The notes under the pieces: model-generated
What the model saw: only the letters and a program-made list of their open reading frames with translations
Database searches by the model: none
What the model was told of the DNA's origin: nothing
In this document: piece by piece, positions 7,465 through 15,257 of the stretch
Position numbering within the stretch: position 1 is the first letter of the stretch
How the letters are laid out: the number at the start of each line of letters is the position of its first letter
Program-made: the position numbers and the translations under genes
Source: Gammaproteobacteria bacterium
GTDB taxonomy: Bacteria > Pseudomonadota > Gammaproteobacteria > Eutrophobiales > Eutrophobiaceae
Direction: 5' to 3'
Assembly (NCBI GenBank): GCA_021773245.1
Contig: JAJFKK010000158.1
Location: 1-32,801 of the forward strand
DNA: 32,801 nt

Positions 7465-7944
7465 ATGAAAAAATCATTAATAGTATTATTTCTTTTATTC
7501 TTCGTTGCTATCTCAGTAATCAATTTTCAGAATAACACTGTTACTCCTGAAGAAGATGAATTCTTACTTCATGCGGAATCAAGTGAGCGTCTATTAGCAA
7601 TCATGCAAGATATTTCTACTCTGGCGAGTCGGAATAACATAGAAGAGCCTGTAAAACTAACAGAAGAAGATATGACTGGTCTAATTGAAGCTACTGAAGA
7701 ACTTCTTTTCTATGCTGAGTTAATGTCTATAAAAGTTCCGGCGAATGTATCGGAAGAAAATCAAAGTGTTGTTTTTAGCGCTATGGCGAGCAAGCTTTAT
7801 AGCGAGGCATTAAATATTCAACAAATAACAAAAAATTATAACCTTCAGATTACCGATCATTCTGAACAATATATCCTTGATGAAGCATTTCAACGCCTTA
7901 GTCAAACTTGTAATGCTTGCCATCAGTTATTCCGCGATCAATAA
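7465..7944 (+). CDS. Cytochrome c'-like secreted monohaem protein, copy 1
   Basis: The 159-residue protein has an N-terminal signal anchor (MKKSLIVLFLLFFVAISVI) and a single haem-binding motif, CNACH, very near the C-terminus. The body between is mostly helical. A C-terminal CxxCH in a four-helix bundle is the layout of class II cytochromes (cytochrome c'), which bind NO and are periplasmic. The ATG at 7465 is chosen over the TTG at 7462 because a GAGG at 7454-7457 sits 7 bases upstream. The copy at 28979 shares length, layout and the end motif (TCxACHxLFR). No cytochrome c biogenesis genes are nearby. It could instead be a related electron-transfer cytochrome such as c556. Confidence 0.8.
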   Translation: MKKSLIVLFLLFFVAISVINFQNNTVTPEEDEFLLHAESSERLLAIMQDISTLASRNNIEEPVKLTEEDMTGLIEATEELLFYAELMSIKVPANVSEENQSVVFSAMASKLYSEALNIQQITKNYNLQITDHSEQYILDEAFQRLSQTCNACHQLFRDQ

Positions 7945-8085
7945 CCCCTCAAAAATTTCCATACGAAGTTAAGCTTCAATCTCTAAATAGTACTTTTTCA
8001 GCTATACCTTCGTTTTCCTCAAGTTAAACTTATTTTGGTCGATATTATTAATACCAAATGCGAAAACAACACGGGCAGAAAACAC

Positions 8086-9006
8086 ATGACTCAACGAATA
8101 CTTTATATACTCGTACCGGACAGTAATATCAGTCCTTTTGATGTTACCTTGGCTGCAGATGCTGGGTTCACACAGATTCTGCCTTTTACAGGAGTTAAAC
8201 CTGAAGATGTTGTGTCATTAGTCCAGGATTCAATTTTTTGTCGTCCGCCAAAACGTTTTAATGATACCGGTATATTTTTAGGTGGCCGTGATGTTCATAT
8301 GGCTACAGATATGTTTGAAAATGCAAAAAAAGCCATGGTCGGTCCATTTGAAGTAGGTGTATTTGTTGACCCTAATGGTGCTTATACCACTTCAGCCAGT
8401 ATTGTTGCTTTGGTTGAGCAAGCCGTTCTTAAAAGAACTGGCGAAAGTTTGGAAGGCCGTACAGTTTCTGTTTTTGGTACAGGCCCAGTTGGTTTATCCG
8501 CAGCTGTACTCGCAGCTCAACAAGGAGCCAAGACAACACTTTGCCAATTAACTGCAGATGACGACAAGCATGCGGCAAGACGCTTCTGCGAAAGATATAA
8601 CGTAGATGTTTCATGGGCTAGTGCTCAAACTCATCATGAAAAAGCAGATATTCTTAAAGAAACAGAAGTTGTTATATGTGCTGCTAAAGCAGGGATTCGT
8701 ATTCTAGAAAAAGAAGAACTGGATTTTGCAGAAAAGCTTCTCGTTGCAGCCGATACCAATGCCGTACCACCAACAGGTATTGAAGATATTGAAGCAAACG
8801 ATAAATTCAAACCTGTTGAAATGGCGAAAAGCACCTTTTGGGGCATTGGATCATTGGCGATAGGTAATCTTAAATACAAAACTCAATATGGCTTATTCGT
8901 AAAAATGCAGCAATCAGAAAAAGCTGCGTTACTTGATTTTAAAGAAGCTTACCAATTTGCAAAATCAGAACTACACCATTCCGATCTCAAAAAAGACGCC
9001 GCATAA
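8086..9006 (+). CDS. mtdB: NAD(P)-dependent methylene-tetrahydromethanopterin dehydrogenase
   Basis: The 306-residue protein resembles MtdB. Its N-terminus has SPFDVTLAADAGFTQILPFTG and DVVSLVQDSIFCR. The nucleotide-binding loop is VSVFGTGPVGLSAA, then ADTNAVPPTGI, and the end has GIGSLAIGNLKYKTQ. MtdB oxidises methylene-H4MPT to methenyl-H4MPT with NAD(P)+ in formaldehyde oxidation of methylotrophs. The start at ATG 8086 gives the family length (about 290-300); the TTG at 8035 would add 17 residues of non-conserved leader. The motifs match my recollection of MtdB better than of MtdA. No other H4MPT genes (fae, mch, fhc) lie in the window. The gene has a 141-bp upstream gap, so it may be transcribed alone. 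Confidence 0.9.
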   Translation: MTQRILYILVPDSNISPFDVTLAADAGFTQILPFTGVKPEDVVSLVQDSIFCRPPKRFNDTGIFLGGRDVHMATDMFENAKKAMVGPFEVGVFVDPNGAYTTSASIVALVEQAVLKRTGESLEGRTVSVFGTGPVGLSAAVLAAQQGAKTTLCQLTADDDKHAARRFCERYNVDVSWASAQTHHEKADILKETEVVICAAKAGIRILEKEELDFAEKLLVAADTNAVPPTGIEDIEANDKFKPVEMAKSTFWGIGSLAIGNLKYKTQYGLFVKMQQSEKAALLDFKEAYQFAKSELHHSDLKKDAA

Positions 9007-9039
9007 ATTAATAATTCGTGTGGCAACTTTAGAATTGAA

Positions 9040-9375
9040 TTAGTCACACGGATATTTTGAAGCCAAGACAATACCCGCTGATACTTCAGCAGATTCAGAT
9101 TGAAGTTCAGGATGTAACTTTAAGCCGTCAATAACTTCTCTTGCGAGCGATTCAGGTTCTTTACCATCAGGTAAACAAACGCGTGGAATATCAGAATCTT
9201 TTCCATGATGGCAATCGCAAGGTGTTACATACCAAACACACATCATGCCCTTAGAGCCATTAAAACCGTTTTCTAGTGATGTTTCACATGCTTCTAAAAG
9301 ATCCGCTCCGGTCGGTGCGGCCTGTATATTTGGGCTTAATACTATTAGAAACACAAGTTTTTTTAAGTTTTTCAT
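9040..9375 (-). CDS. Secreted Rap1a/Tai-type protein
   Basis: The 111-residue protein has a signal peptide (KKLVFLIVLSPNIQA) followed by GADLLEACE, a Cys-containing middle (MMCVWYVTPCDC), RVCLPDG and a terminal KYPCD. This spacing of cysteines and the 'LLxxC ... CxP ... FPC-like' ends fit the Rap1a/Tai family, named from immunity proteins to type VI secretion amidase effectors. Many members lie outside T6SS loci with unknown roles, and no effector is visible next to it here. It is oppositely oriented to its neighbours mtdB and slyD, and its function should not be read as immunity without an effector. Confidence 0.65.
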   Translation of the reverse strand: MKNLKKLVFLIVLSPNIQAAPTGADLLEACETSLENGFNGSKGMMCVWYVTPCDCHHGKDSDIPRVCLPDGKEPESLAREVIDGLKLHPELQSESAEVSAGIVLASKYPCD

Positions 9376-9472
9376 GGAAAATGCGACATTTAATTTGAAT
9401 TATTCAGATTATATACGCATAGTAGCGCCCCTAAAAAAGACTGTCAGTTTTTAACCATCATTGGAGAACCCC

Positions 9473-9955
9473 ATGAAATTAGCAAAAGATAAAGTCGCAG
9501 TTGTAAATTACACCTTAAAAGATAAAGATGGCGAAATTATCGATGAGTCCAATGATGGGACATTTAACTACTTACATGGTGCAAGAAATATTATTCCTGG
9601 TCTGGAAAACGCATTAGAAGGTAAAGAAGCCGGCGATAAAACCAGCGTTGTTATTGAACCTAAAGATGCTTATGGCGAACGTAGCCTGGAGCAAATACAA
9701 CGTGTCCCTATAGATATGTTTCCTGATGATGCCGAAATAAAAGAAGGCATGCAGTTCGAAACAGAATCTCCTGATGGTGCGCCTGTTATCGTAACGGTTA
9801 CAGCAATAGATGCGGGTGAAGTGGTAGTTGATGGAAACCATCCTTTAGCCGGCGTACAACTTCATTTTGATGTAGAACTTATCGAAGTACGAGATGCTAC
9901 AGAACAAGAACTAGAGCATGGTCACGTACATGGACCACATGGACATGACCACTAA
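9473..9955 (+). CDS. slyD: SlyD-type FKBP peptidyl-prolyl cis-trans isomerase
   Basis: The 160-residue protein has the FKBP domain split by an IF chaperone insert. It starts KVAVVNYTLKDKDGEIID, with FNYLHGARNIIPGLENAL, the insert from about residue 70 to 125, and the closing strand GVQLHFDVELIEVRDA. A histidine-rich tail (GHVHGPHGHDH) can bind nickel or other metals. SlyD is a cytoplasmic folding helper and metallochaperone. The ATG at 9473 is chosen because GGAG at 9463-9466 precedes it by 6 bases; the TTG at 9461 overlaps that site. Its stop shares one base with the hopJ ATG (TAATG), so the two are translationally coupled. Confidence 0.95.
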   Translation: MKLAKDKVAVVNYTLKDKDGEIIDESNDGTFNYLHGARNIIPGLENALEGKEAGDKTSVVIEPKDAYGERSLEQIQRVPIDMFPDDAEIKEGMQFETESPDGAPVIVTVTAIDAGEVVVDGNHPLAGVQLHFDVELIEVRDATEQELEHGHVHGPHGHDH

Positions 9956-10302
9956 TGGATCTGAAAACGTTCTTAAAAAAATTAAGTAGCGAACCTGAAT
10001 CAATCGAATTTACCGATACCATTTCTACTATTGAACAGTATTATGATTACACGCCTACTGCATTTATTAATGGCGATGTGACAAATGACGCGGGACAAAA
10101 CGAAGGCTCTTGTAAAATACTAGCCTTTGCATTTATTAATAATTTGACGATAACAGAAACGTTAAATTGCTTCGGTAATTATTACCGCAATGATGTACTA
10201 GATAATCCTGCTGGAGATGATCATCAAAATATACGCCAATTTATTCTCGATGGTTTTGAAGGAGTGAAATTTAACGCTCTGCCATTACAATTCAAAGGTT
10301 AA
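9955..10302 (+). CDS. HopJ family protein
   Basis: The 115-residue protein matches the HopJ (type III effector HopJ-like) family. It starts with a 'FLKKLSSEPESIEFTDTISTI' type segment, has YDYTPTAFINGDVTNDAGQN and a C-terminal AGDDHQNIRQFILDG. Despite the name, members are widespread in non-pathogenic gammaproteobacteria, so an effector role is not implied and the function is unknown. It is coupled to slyD by a 1-bp stop/start overlap. A degraded copy of its 3' end occurs at 11228-11281. Confidence 0.88.
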   Translation: MDLKTFLKKLSSEPESIEFTDTISTIEQYYDYTPTAFINGDVTNDAGQNEGSCKILAFAFINNLTITETLNCFGNYYRNDVLDNPAGDDHQNIRQFILDGFEGVKFNALPLQFKG

Positions 10303-10340
10303 AAATAATACGTAATAGAAATCCTGGAACGTTGGATTAT

Positions 10341-11054
10341 TTAGTGTAATTCAATAATGACAAATGTTACCGGCATACTACTATTATTTGTCACTTCAAA
10401 TGATCGACCAGAGTCCTCAACAATATATTCCCCAGCCGATATCGTATGCTCTCGTGATCCATCACTATATTCAATATTTGTGCTCCCCTGGTCAGTTTGA
10501 ACAAATACAACAGGATAGCCTGTCGCTTTCCATTCTATAGACTCATCTTTTCCAATTGTGACACGGGATTGATGAAAAGCTTGATTATTAAGTTCTACTT
10601 GTCCTGGTAATGAGCTATCTGCATGATTAACGTTTTCAGCGTATTGATTTTTTTTGTTAAGTATCCCAATTATTCGAAAAAGGTTTGTGTCTGTGTTTTC
10701 GACTCTATGTGTAACCGGTTGCATAAGATAATTAATATTATATGCCACGTTACCGGGCTGCCAAACATCATCATCCGTGGCAAAGACACTTTTCATTTCC
10801 TCGCCTAGAACTTGAGAACTAATTAATGCTGATGATATGGAAACATATAAAATAGGTCGGTTGTGAATATGGTATAGCGTTATATCAGCAGGTGGAATTT
10901 GAATATCCATAATTTGCACAATTTCTCCATCATAAACCAGGTGATGCTTTGGTTCTTTATGAATGGGCAGAATGAGCTCTTCCGCATGAGAAATTGAATA
11001 AGAAAACACTATTACAAATATTATGATTATCTTTTTCAAAAAATTATTTTTCAT
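10341..11054 (-). CDS. Secreted bicupin-like protein, unknown function
   Basis: The 237-residue protein has a signal peptide (core IIIIFVIVFSYSISHA, cleavage after residue ~24). Two beta-rich halves resemble cupins. The first has ITLYHIHNRPILYVSIS and QPVTHRVEN, with His residues where cupins hold metal. The second has EHTISAGEYIVEDSG and a closing VTFVIIEL strand. It would act in the periplasm or outside the cell. I do not recognise a specific family beyond a cupin-like fold. It lies in the segment that looks like the first copy of an old tandem duplication. Its 3' end faces hopJ, with a 38-bp gap. Confidence 0.6.
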   Translation of the reverse strand: MKNNFLKKIIIIFVIVFSYSISHAEELILPIHKEPKHHLVYDGEIVQIMDIQIPPADITLYHIHNRPILYVSISSALISSQVLGEEMKSVFATDDDVWQPGNVAYNINYLMQPVTHRVENTDTNLFRIIGILNKKNQYAENVNHADSSLPGQVELNNQAFHQSRVTIGKDESIEWKATGYPVVFVQTDQGSTNIEYSDGSREHTISAGEYIVEDSGRSFEVTNNSSMPVTFVIIELH

Positions 11055-11163
11055 TTTCTTATCCCGTAGAATGCATTTAAATATTGATTGATTGTGTTCT
11101 TAATTTTCCTTACTCCTCACCATATTCCTTTGTTTTTACACTACGAATCTAATTTTAGAAAGA

Positions 11164-11224
11164 CTATACACTCAATCCGGCAATGTATCCTGAAAACTAG
11201 GCCCACTGAAAGTTGTGCCCTCAA
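11164..11224 (-). pseudogene. Remnant of a second HI0933-type flavoprotein 3' end
   Basis: Read on the minus strand this segment gives H-N-F-Q-W-A-stop-F-S-G-Y-I-A-G-L-S-V-stop. The intact gene ends Y-N-F-Q-W-A-W-S-S-G-Y-V-S-G-L-V-V-stop. The DNA aligns over about 60 bp with 12627-12686, with the same terminal stop and a Trp-to-stop change in the middle. No further upstream flavoprotein sequence survives, so this is a non-coding fragment. Confidence 0.65.
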
Positions 11225-11227
11225 AAA

Positions 11228-11281
11228 GGACCGGTGGCGATGATGCACTAAGTAGTTTTGCCATTACAATTTAAGGGTTAA
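11228..11281 (+). pseudogene. Remnant of a second hopJ 3' end
   Basis: The end TTGCCATTACAATTTAAGGG plus TTAA encodes L-P-L-Q-F-K-G-stop, identical to the last seven residues of the intact HopJ; the DNA differs at 3 of 26 positions. A shorter match to the G-D-D region (GGCGATGAT at 11236) precedes it, but the frame is broken and the part between is deleted. Confidence 0.55.
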
Positions 11282-11466
11282 AAGAAAAAGAAACACGCAA
11301 TTGACAAACCAAAATAGATAACAATAATTGTCCAATAACCACCGGGTTCATCTGCTTTATAAACAGTGCGACCCGATGCCTTATCTTTTGCATAAACGTT
11401 ACCCGTGAATAAACAATAAACGGTATAACAAAAGACCAACACACCAATTCCTTTAAACACTCCCAT
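11278..11466 (-). CDS. Small two-helix membrane protein, unknown function
   Basis: A 62-residue protein from ATG 11466 has two hydrophobic segments. One lies near the N-terminus (GVLVFCYTVYCLF) and one at the extreme C-terminus (WTIIVIYFGLSIACFFFF). They are separated by a short polar loop with a Lys/Asp-rich part and DEPGGYW. A GTG three codons upstream (11475) is possible, but the GGGTGA stretch suits the ATG better as a ribosome-binding site. Its stop codon overlaps the hopJ remnant on the other strand. It may be cotranscribed with the beta-lactamase-family gene 36 bp upstream. No family recognised. Confidence 0.5.
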   Translation of the reverse strand: MGVFKGIGVLVFCYTVYCLFTGNVYAKDKASGRTVYKADEPGGYWTIIVIYFGLSIACFFFF

Positions 11467-11502
11467 AAATTTCACCCTTCAAAGATACAATTTATACTTT
11501 CA

Positions 11503-12618
11503 TTAGTTTAATGCTTTTATCCCTGCTATTAGATTCCATGTTAATTTATCCAATTCAACAAAAAATGTATTTTCTTCACTTCTCTTGTTCAATAACACCG
11601 CCCAACTATAACCATGTTCAGTTCGCACCATAATTGATGCCGAACCCGGCAAAGAACCAACATGCCACCAATTATTATATTTATTTACATTCCATCCTAA
11701 TGCATAACTATGGTTTTTTCTTGATGGAGTTGTCATTAGTTTAATAGTTTCTTTATTAAGAATATCATGCCCTCGTCCATCTATACTTAATAAAAATTTA
11801 ACTAAATCAACTGCATTTGCAATCCAACCGCCGTGTGAATCCATTCTTTCTATAGAAATATTATAAGGCGACCAATCTGTATCTGAATAATAACTTACTT
11901 CAAAAACTGAATTTGAAGGGTTCTTTTCAGCAATAGAAAAACTCTTCGCTCCAATTTTCTGAAAAATATTTTTTTGCACATATTGCTTATAAGGAATGCC
12001 GCTAAGTTTTTCTATCACTCGACCTAATAAACAATAGCCAAAATTTGAATATGCATATTCGGTTCCGGGTTTTTTATCGATTGGTTTTTCTTTCAATACC
12101 CAACGAATTAAGTCTGCTTGCGATAATTTATCTTTATGAGACATTGGATCATCACTATCATTAGTCCATTTTTTTCCAGCAGTATGTTCTAATAAATGAC
12201 GTACTGTGATTTGATGTAATAATTTATTTTTCACAGGGAAAAGGTCATTTAAAATACCTTGCCTCCCAAATATCTTATCTTCAAGGTGTAACTTTCCTTC
12301 TTCCATTAACTTCATTATTGCAACTGTCGTAATAGGTTTACTCAGACTTGCAATACGAAATTTATGAGTGATATTTACCGGAACCCTATTATCAATATCT
12401 GCAAAACCATATCCTTTCGCAAAGATGATGTCTTCTTGTTTTGCAATCGCAATCGACAAACCTGATATTTGATAACGTTGTATAAACTGCTCAATAGTTT
12501 TATCTATAAATTCACGATCTGCTTTATTTTCAAAAGTATTTATAGAAAAACTATCTTCCGCATAAACTATCGGTAAACTAGAAAGAAAAAAGAAAAACAA
12601 GAATAATTTTAGTCGCAT
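11503..12618 (-). CDS. Secreted serine beta-lactamase-family hydrolase (class C/PBP-like)
   Basis: The 371-residue protein starts with a signal peptide (LKLFLFFFFLSSLPIVYA) and carries the serine penicillin-recognising motifs in order: S-x-x-K as IASLSKPIT, Y-x-N as YAYSNFGYCLLG, and H-x-G as WWHVGSLPG in place of KTG. This is the Beta-lactamase (PF00144) family, which includes class C beta-lactamases, DD-peptidases and esterases. Sequence alone does not show resistance activity. The ATG at 12618 is used because the longer ORF (from 12669) would run into the flavoprotein gene and bury the signal peptide. It begins 8 bp after the flavoprotein stop, so the two are probably cotranscribed. Confidence 0.88.
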   Translation of the reverse strand: MRLKLFLFFFFLSSLPIVYAEDSFSINTFENKADREFIDKTIEQFIQRYQISGLSIAIAKQEDIIFAKGYGFADIDNRVPVNITHKFRIASLSKPITTVAIMKLMEEGKLHLEDKIFGRQGILNDLFPVKNKLLHQITVRHLLEHTAGKKWTNDSDDPMSHKDKLSQADLIRWVLKEKPIDKKPGTEYAYSNFGYCLLGRVIEKLSGIPYKQYVQKNIFQKIGAKSFSIAEKNPSNSVFEVSYYSDTDWSPYNISIERMDSHGGWIANAVDLVKFLLSIDGRGHDILNKETIKLMTTPSRKNHSYALGWNVNKYNNWWHVGSLPGSASIMVRTEHGYSWAVLLNKRSEENTFFVELDKLTWNLIAGIKALN

Positions 12619-12626
12619 AATAAAAG

Positions 12627-13829
12627 CTAAACTACCAAGCCAGAAACGTACCCTGATGACCAGGCCCACTGAAAATTGTAACCTCCTAGATGCCCAGTTA
12701 CATCTACTGCCTCACCAATAAAAAATAAGCCCGCTTGGCTTTTACTCTCCATTGTTTTGGAAGATAAGCTATTTGTATCAATACCACCAATAGTCACTTC
12801 TGCTGTTCGATACCCTTCTGTACCTGATGGCTTTAATTGCCATGCAGTTAAGTTTTCTGCAATTTCATTTAATACTTTATCCGGAATATCAGCGATATAG
12901 TTATTTCGCCAATCTGACCAAAATAAGTCTTCTAACTCTTTAACTAACTTCTTTGCTAATTTCTGCGTAAATAAATTACGTAGCAATAATTTAGGATTCT
13001 CTTTTTTTGTTTTATTTAGTAATAAAGCCAGATCATCATTTGGGAAAAGGTTTATTAAAATACTATTACCAGTATTCCAATAACTGGATAATTGCAACGC
13101 AGCAGGACCACTTAACCCACGATGTGTAAAAAGAATATTTTCATGAAATTGTTTATTAGCTGTCTTAAGAATAACCTCTTGAGAGACACCACTTAATCGT
13201 TCAAAAATTTCTTTATAATTATCACTAAACGTAAACGGCACTAATCCAGCTCGTGTAGGCAAAACAGAAATATTAAATTGTTTAGCGATCTTATAGGAAA
13301 AATTTGTCGCTCCCATTTTTGGAATAGACAAGCCACCTGTGGCAACCACTAAACTTTGTGATTCAAACTCACCTAGATTAGATTCTAATTTAAAATTCGT
13401 ATTAGTCTTATTTCCTTCTTCTGATGAAATAACTGAACTGATTTCACAATGTTTCCGAATTTGGACGCCTGCTTGTTCACACTCCTTTAGCAACATCGCT
13501 AAAATTTCCTTGGCTGAGCCTTTACAGAATAATTGGCCATGAGATCTTTCTTCATAAGGTATCTCGTGTTTCTCAACCAGATTAATAAAATCAAATTGTG
13601 TATAACGACTTAAGGCTGATTTACAAAAATGAGGATTATTAGAAAGAAAGCAGTCAGGTTCAATATTTAAATTCGTAAAATTACATCGCCCACCACCAGA
13701 CATCAGGATTTTCTTACCTACCTTATTGCTACTATCCAATACTAATACGCGCCGTCCGCGTTGAGCCGCAGTGATAGCGCAAAGCAAACCCGATGCCCCG
13801 CCGCCAATAATAATGACGTCATATATCAT
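12627..13829 (-). CDS. HI0933-type FAD-dependent flavoprotein (NAD(P)/FAD oxidoreductase)
   Basis: The 400-residue protein starts with the dinucleotide-binding motif DVIIIGGGASGLLCAITAA and continues with VGKKILMSGGGRCNFTN, the signature of the HI0933/YhiN family. An internal ATGGLSIPKMGAT and a C-terminal FFIGEAVDVTGHLGGYNFQW complete the family pattern. Length is normal. Members are putative FAD oxidoreductases of uncertain substrate; some are annotated as aminoacetone oxidase. The start ATG lies directly at the FAD motif. A degraded copy of its last ~20 codons lies at 11164-11224. Confidence 0.93.
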   Translation of the reverse strand: MIYDVIIIGGGASGLLCAITAAQRGRRVLVLDSSNKVGKKILMSGGGRCNFTNLNIEPDCFLSNNPHFCKSALSRYTQFDFINLVEKHEIPYEERSHGQLFCKGSAKEILAMLLKECEQAGVQIRKHCEISSVISSEEGNKTNTNFKLESNLGEFESQSLVVATGGLSIPKMGATNFSYKIAKQFNISVLPTRAGLVPFTFSDNYKEIFERLSGVSQEVILKTANKQFHENILFTHRGLSGPAALQLSSYWNTGNSILINLFPNDDLALLLNKTKKENPKLLLRNLFTQKLAKKLVKELEDLFWSDWRNNYIADIPDKVLNEIAENLTAWQLKPSGTEGYRTAEVTIGGIDTNSLSSKTMESKSQAGLFFIGEAVDVTGHLGGYNFQWAWSSGYVSGLVV

Positions 13830-13855
13830 TTTTTAATCTGGATATTTATCTAGGT

Positions 13856-14167
13856 TTATAGAAATGAACAAACATAATCCGATACTTCTAATGTTCGTAT
13901 ATCAAAGGCCGAACTGCCTGGTACATTAAATTCGCCACCAGCTTCAACTTTTATCCAATCATCAGCGTCACTTAAACGATATTCGACTGTGCCTTGAGTA
14001 ATTTCCATTAATTCCGGTGCATCAGTATTGAAATGATATTCACCCGGTAACATTAAGCCTAATGTCTTGATTGAACCATCAGAGAACTTAATTGTTCGAC
14101 TACTAACATTACCATCAAAATAGATATTCGCTTTAATTACCACAGAAACTTGATCAAATGTACTCAC
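13856..14167 (-). CDS. ppnP: Pyrimidine/purine nucleoside phosphorylase (PpnP, DUF1255)
   Basis: This is a short cupin-fold protein of 103 residues. It contains ANIYFDGNVSSRTIKFSDGS, GLMLPGEYHFNTDAPELM and GGEFNVPGSSAFDI, which match the PpnP/YaiE family (normal length about 94-105). PpnP splits nucleosides with phosphate into base and ribose-1-phosphate. The GTG at 14167 is preferred over ATG 14191. GGAG lies 7 bases before it, no ribosome-binding site precedes the ATG, and the extra residues are not family-like. The next gene is divergent, about 80 bp away. Confidence 0.88.
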   Translation of the reverse strand: MSTFDQVSVVIKANIYFDGNVSSRTIKFSDGSIKTLGLMLPGEYHFNTDAPELMEITQGTVEYRLSDADDWIKVEAGGEFNVPGSSAFDIRTLEVSDYVCSFL

Positions 14168-14249
14168 GTTAATACTCCAAAAGGAAAACAAAAGAATCGG
14201 TATAATAGCGTATTATTATCAAAATTATGAAGGAACCTCTAAACAAATC

Positions 14250-15167
14250 ATGACCGGTCAGCTTGAAATATCACAAATTGAAACTGATCTTGGTATCAAC
14301 ACCAAAGCAGCGATTATCGAACAAATTCAGCACCCGGTTTTAGATGAACATGGTATTCATCTACATATAAAGCGCGATGACTTATTACACCCTGTTATTT
14401 CCGGGAATAAATGGCGAAAACTAAAATACACACTGCTTTATGCTTTAAATAACGGACATCAACATCTTGTTAGTATGGGAGGTGCTTATTCGAATCACTT
14501 ACATGCGCTTGCCTATATTGGGCATAAACTGAATATAAAAACTACTGGGCTAATACGTGGAGAACAACCAGAACAAGAAAGCCATACCTTATCTGATCTG
14601 AGAAAATGGGGAATGACCCTGGAATTTGTCAGCCGTAGTGAATTTCGTGAATTAAGAAAAAATCGTGAACATAACGACAAGCTAGAAAAGAAATACGCTG
14701 GCTATTGGATACCTGAAGGCGGTGCAACTCAATATGCATTAAGGGGTATTAGCGAAATACTAAAAGAAATCGATATAGAATATGATACCTTAGCATTAGC
14801 TTGCGGCACAGGTACAACACTAGCAGGCTTAGTGAAAACGCTCCCCTCTACTCAAAGAGTACTCGGCTTTTCATCACTAAAAGGCGGCGGTTTTATTGAG
14901 AAAGATATAAAAAAATTATTAAAAAAGAAATCGATTACCAATTGGTCAATAAACTTTGACTATCACTTCGGCGGCTTTGCAAAAACGAATGATGATTTAC
15001 TATTCTTTATGGAAGAATTCCAATCACAAAACAACATCCCATTAGAACCAATCTATAACGGTAAAATGTTATTCGGATTACTGGATTTAATTAAAGAAGG
15101 TCGATTCAAAAAGGGACATCAATTTATTGCGATTCATACTGGTGGATTACAAGGATACAGAAAATAA
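14250..15167 (+). CDS. PLP-dependent ACC deaminase / D-cysteine desulfhydrase family protein
   Basis: The 305-residue fold-type II PLP enzyme has LHIKRDDLLHPVISGNKWRK, where the Lys of SGNKWRK is the expected PLP lysine, and the phosphate/substrate loop SMGGAYSNHLHALA. A later glycine-rich loop, ACGTGTTLAG, binds the PLP phosphate. The family includes 1-aminocyclopropane-1-carboxylate deaminase and D-cysteine desulfhydrase. True ACC deaminases need specific residues I cannot judge here, and a D-cysteine or related D-amino-acid role is at least as likely. TATAAT at 14201-14206 may be its -10. The gene is monocistronic between divergent and convergent neighbours. Confidence 0.88.
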   Translation: MTGQLEISQIETDLGINTKAAIIEQIQHPVLDEHGIHLHIKRDDLLHPVISGNKWRKLKYTLLYALNNGHQHLVSMGGAYSNHLHALAYIGHKLNIKTTGLIRGEQPEQESHTLSDLRKWGMTLEFVSRSEFRELRKNREHNDKLEKKYAGYWIPEGGATQYALRGISEILKEIDIEYDTLALACGTGTTLAGLVKTLPSTQRVLGFSSLKGGGFIEKDIKKLLKKKSITNWSINFDYHFGGFAKTNDDLLFFMEEFQSQNNIPLEPIYNGKMLFGLLDLIKEGRFKKGHQFIAIHTGGLQGYRK

Positions 15168-15257
15168 ACTTTCATTAATTACTATTATAGTAAAAAAGAT
15201 AACCATTAATTAATAATTCAACTGCACTCATGTCATCTATTCATATAGATCGATAGA

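Noticed and set aside
8035..8085. TTG start giving a longer MtdB
   Set aside because: The extra 17 residues are not MtdB-like; the ATG at 8086 yields the family start and length.
9007..9040. Hairpin CGTGTG/CACACG after mtdB as a terminator
   Set aside because: The loop is long and no T run follows; it also reaches the Rap1a-type gene end.
15168..15257. Terminator at TTACTATTATAGTAA after the PLP-enzyme gene
   Set aside because: The stem is AT-only and followed by A's rather than T's on the coding strand; too weak to call.
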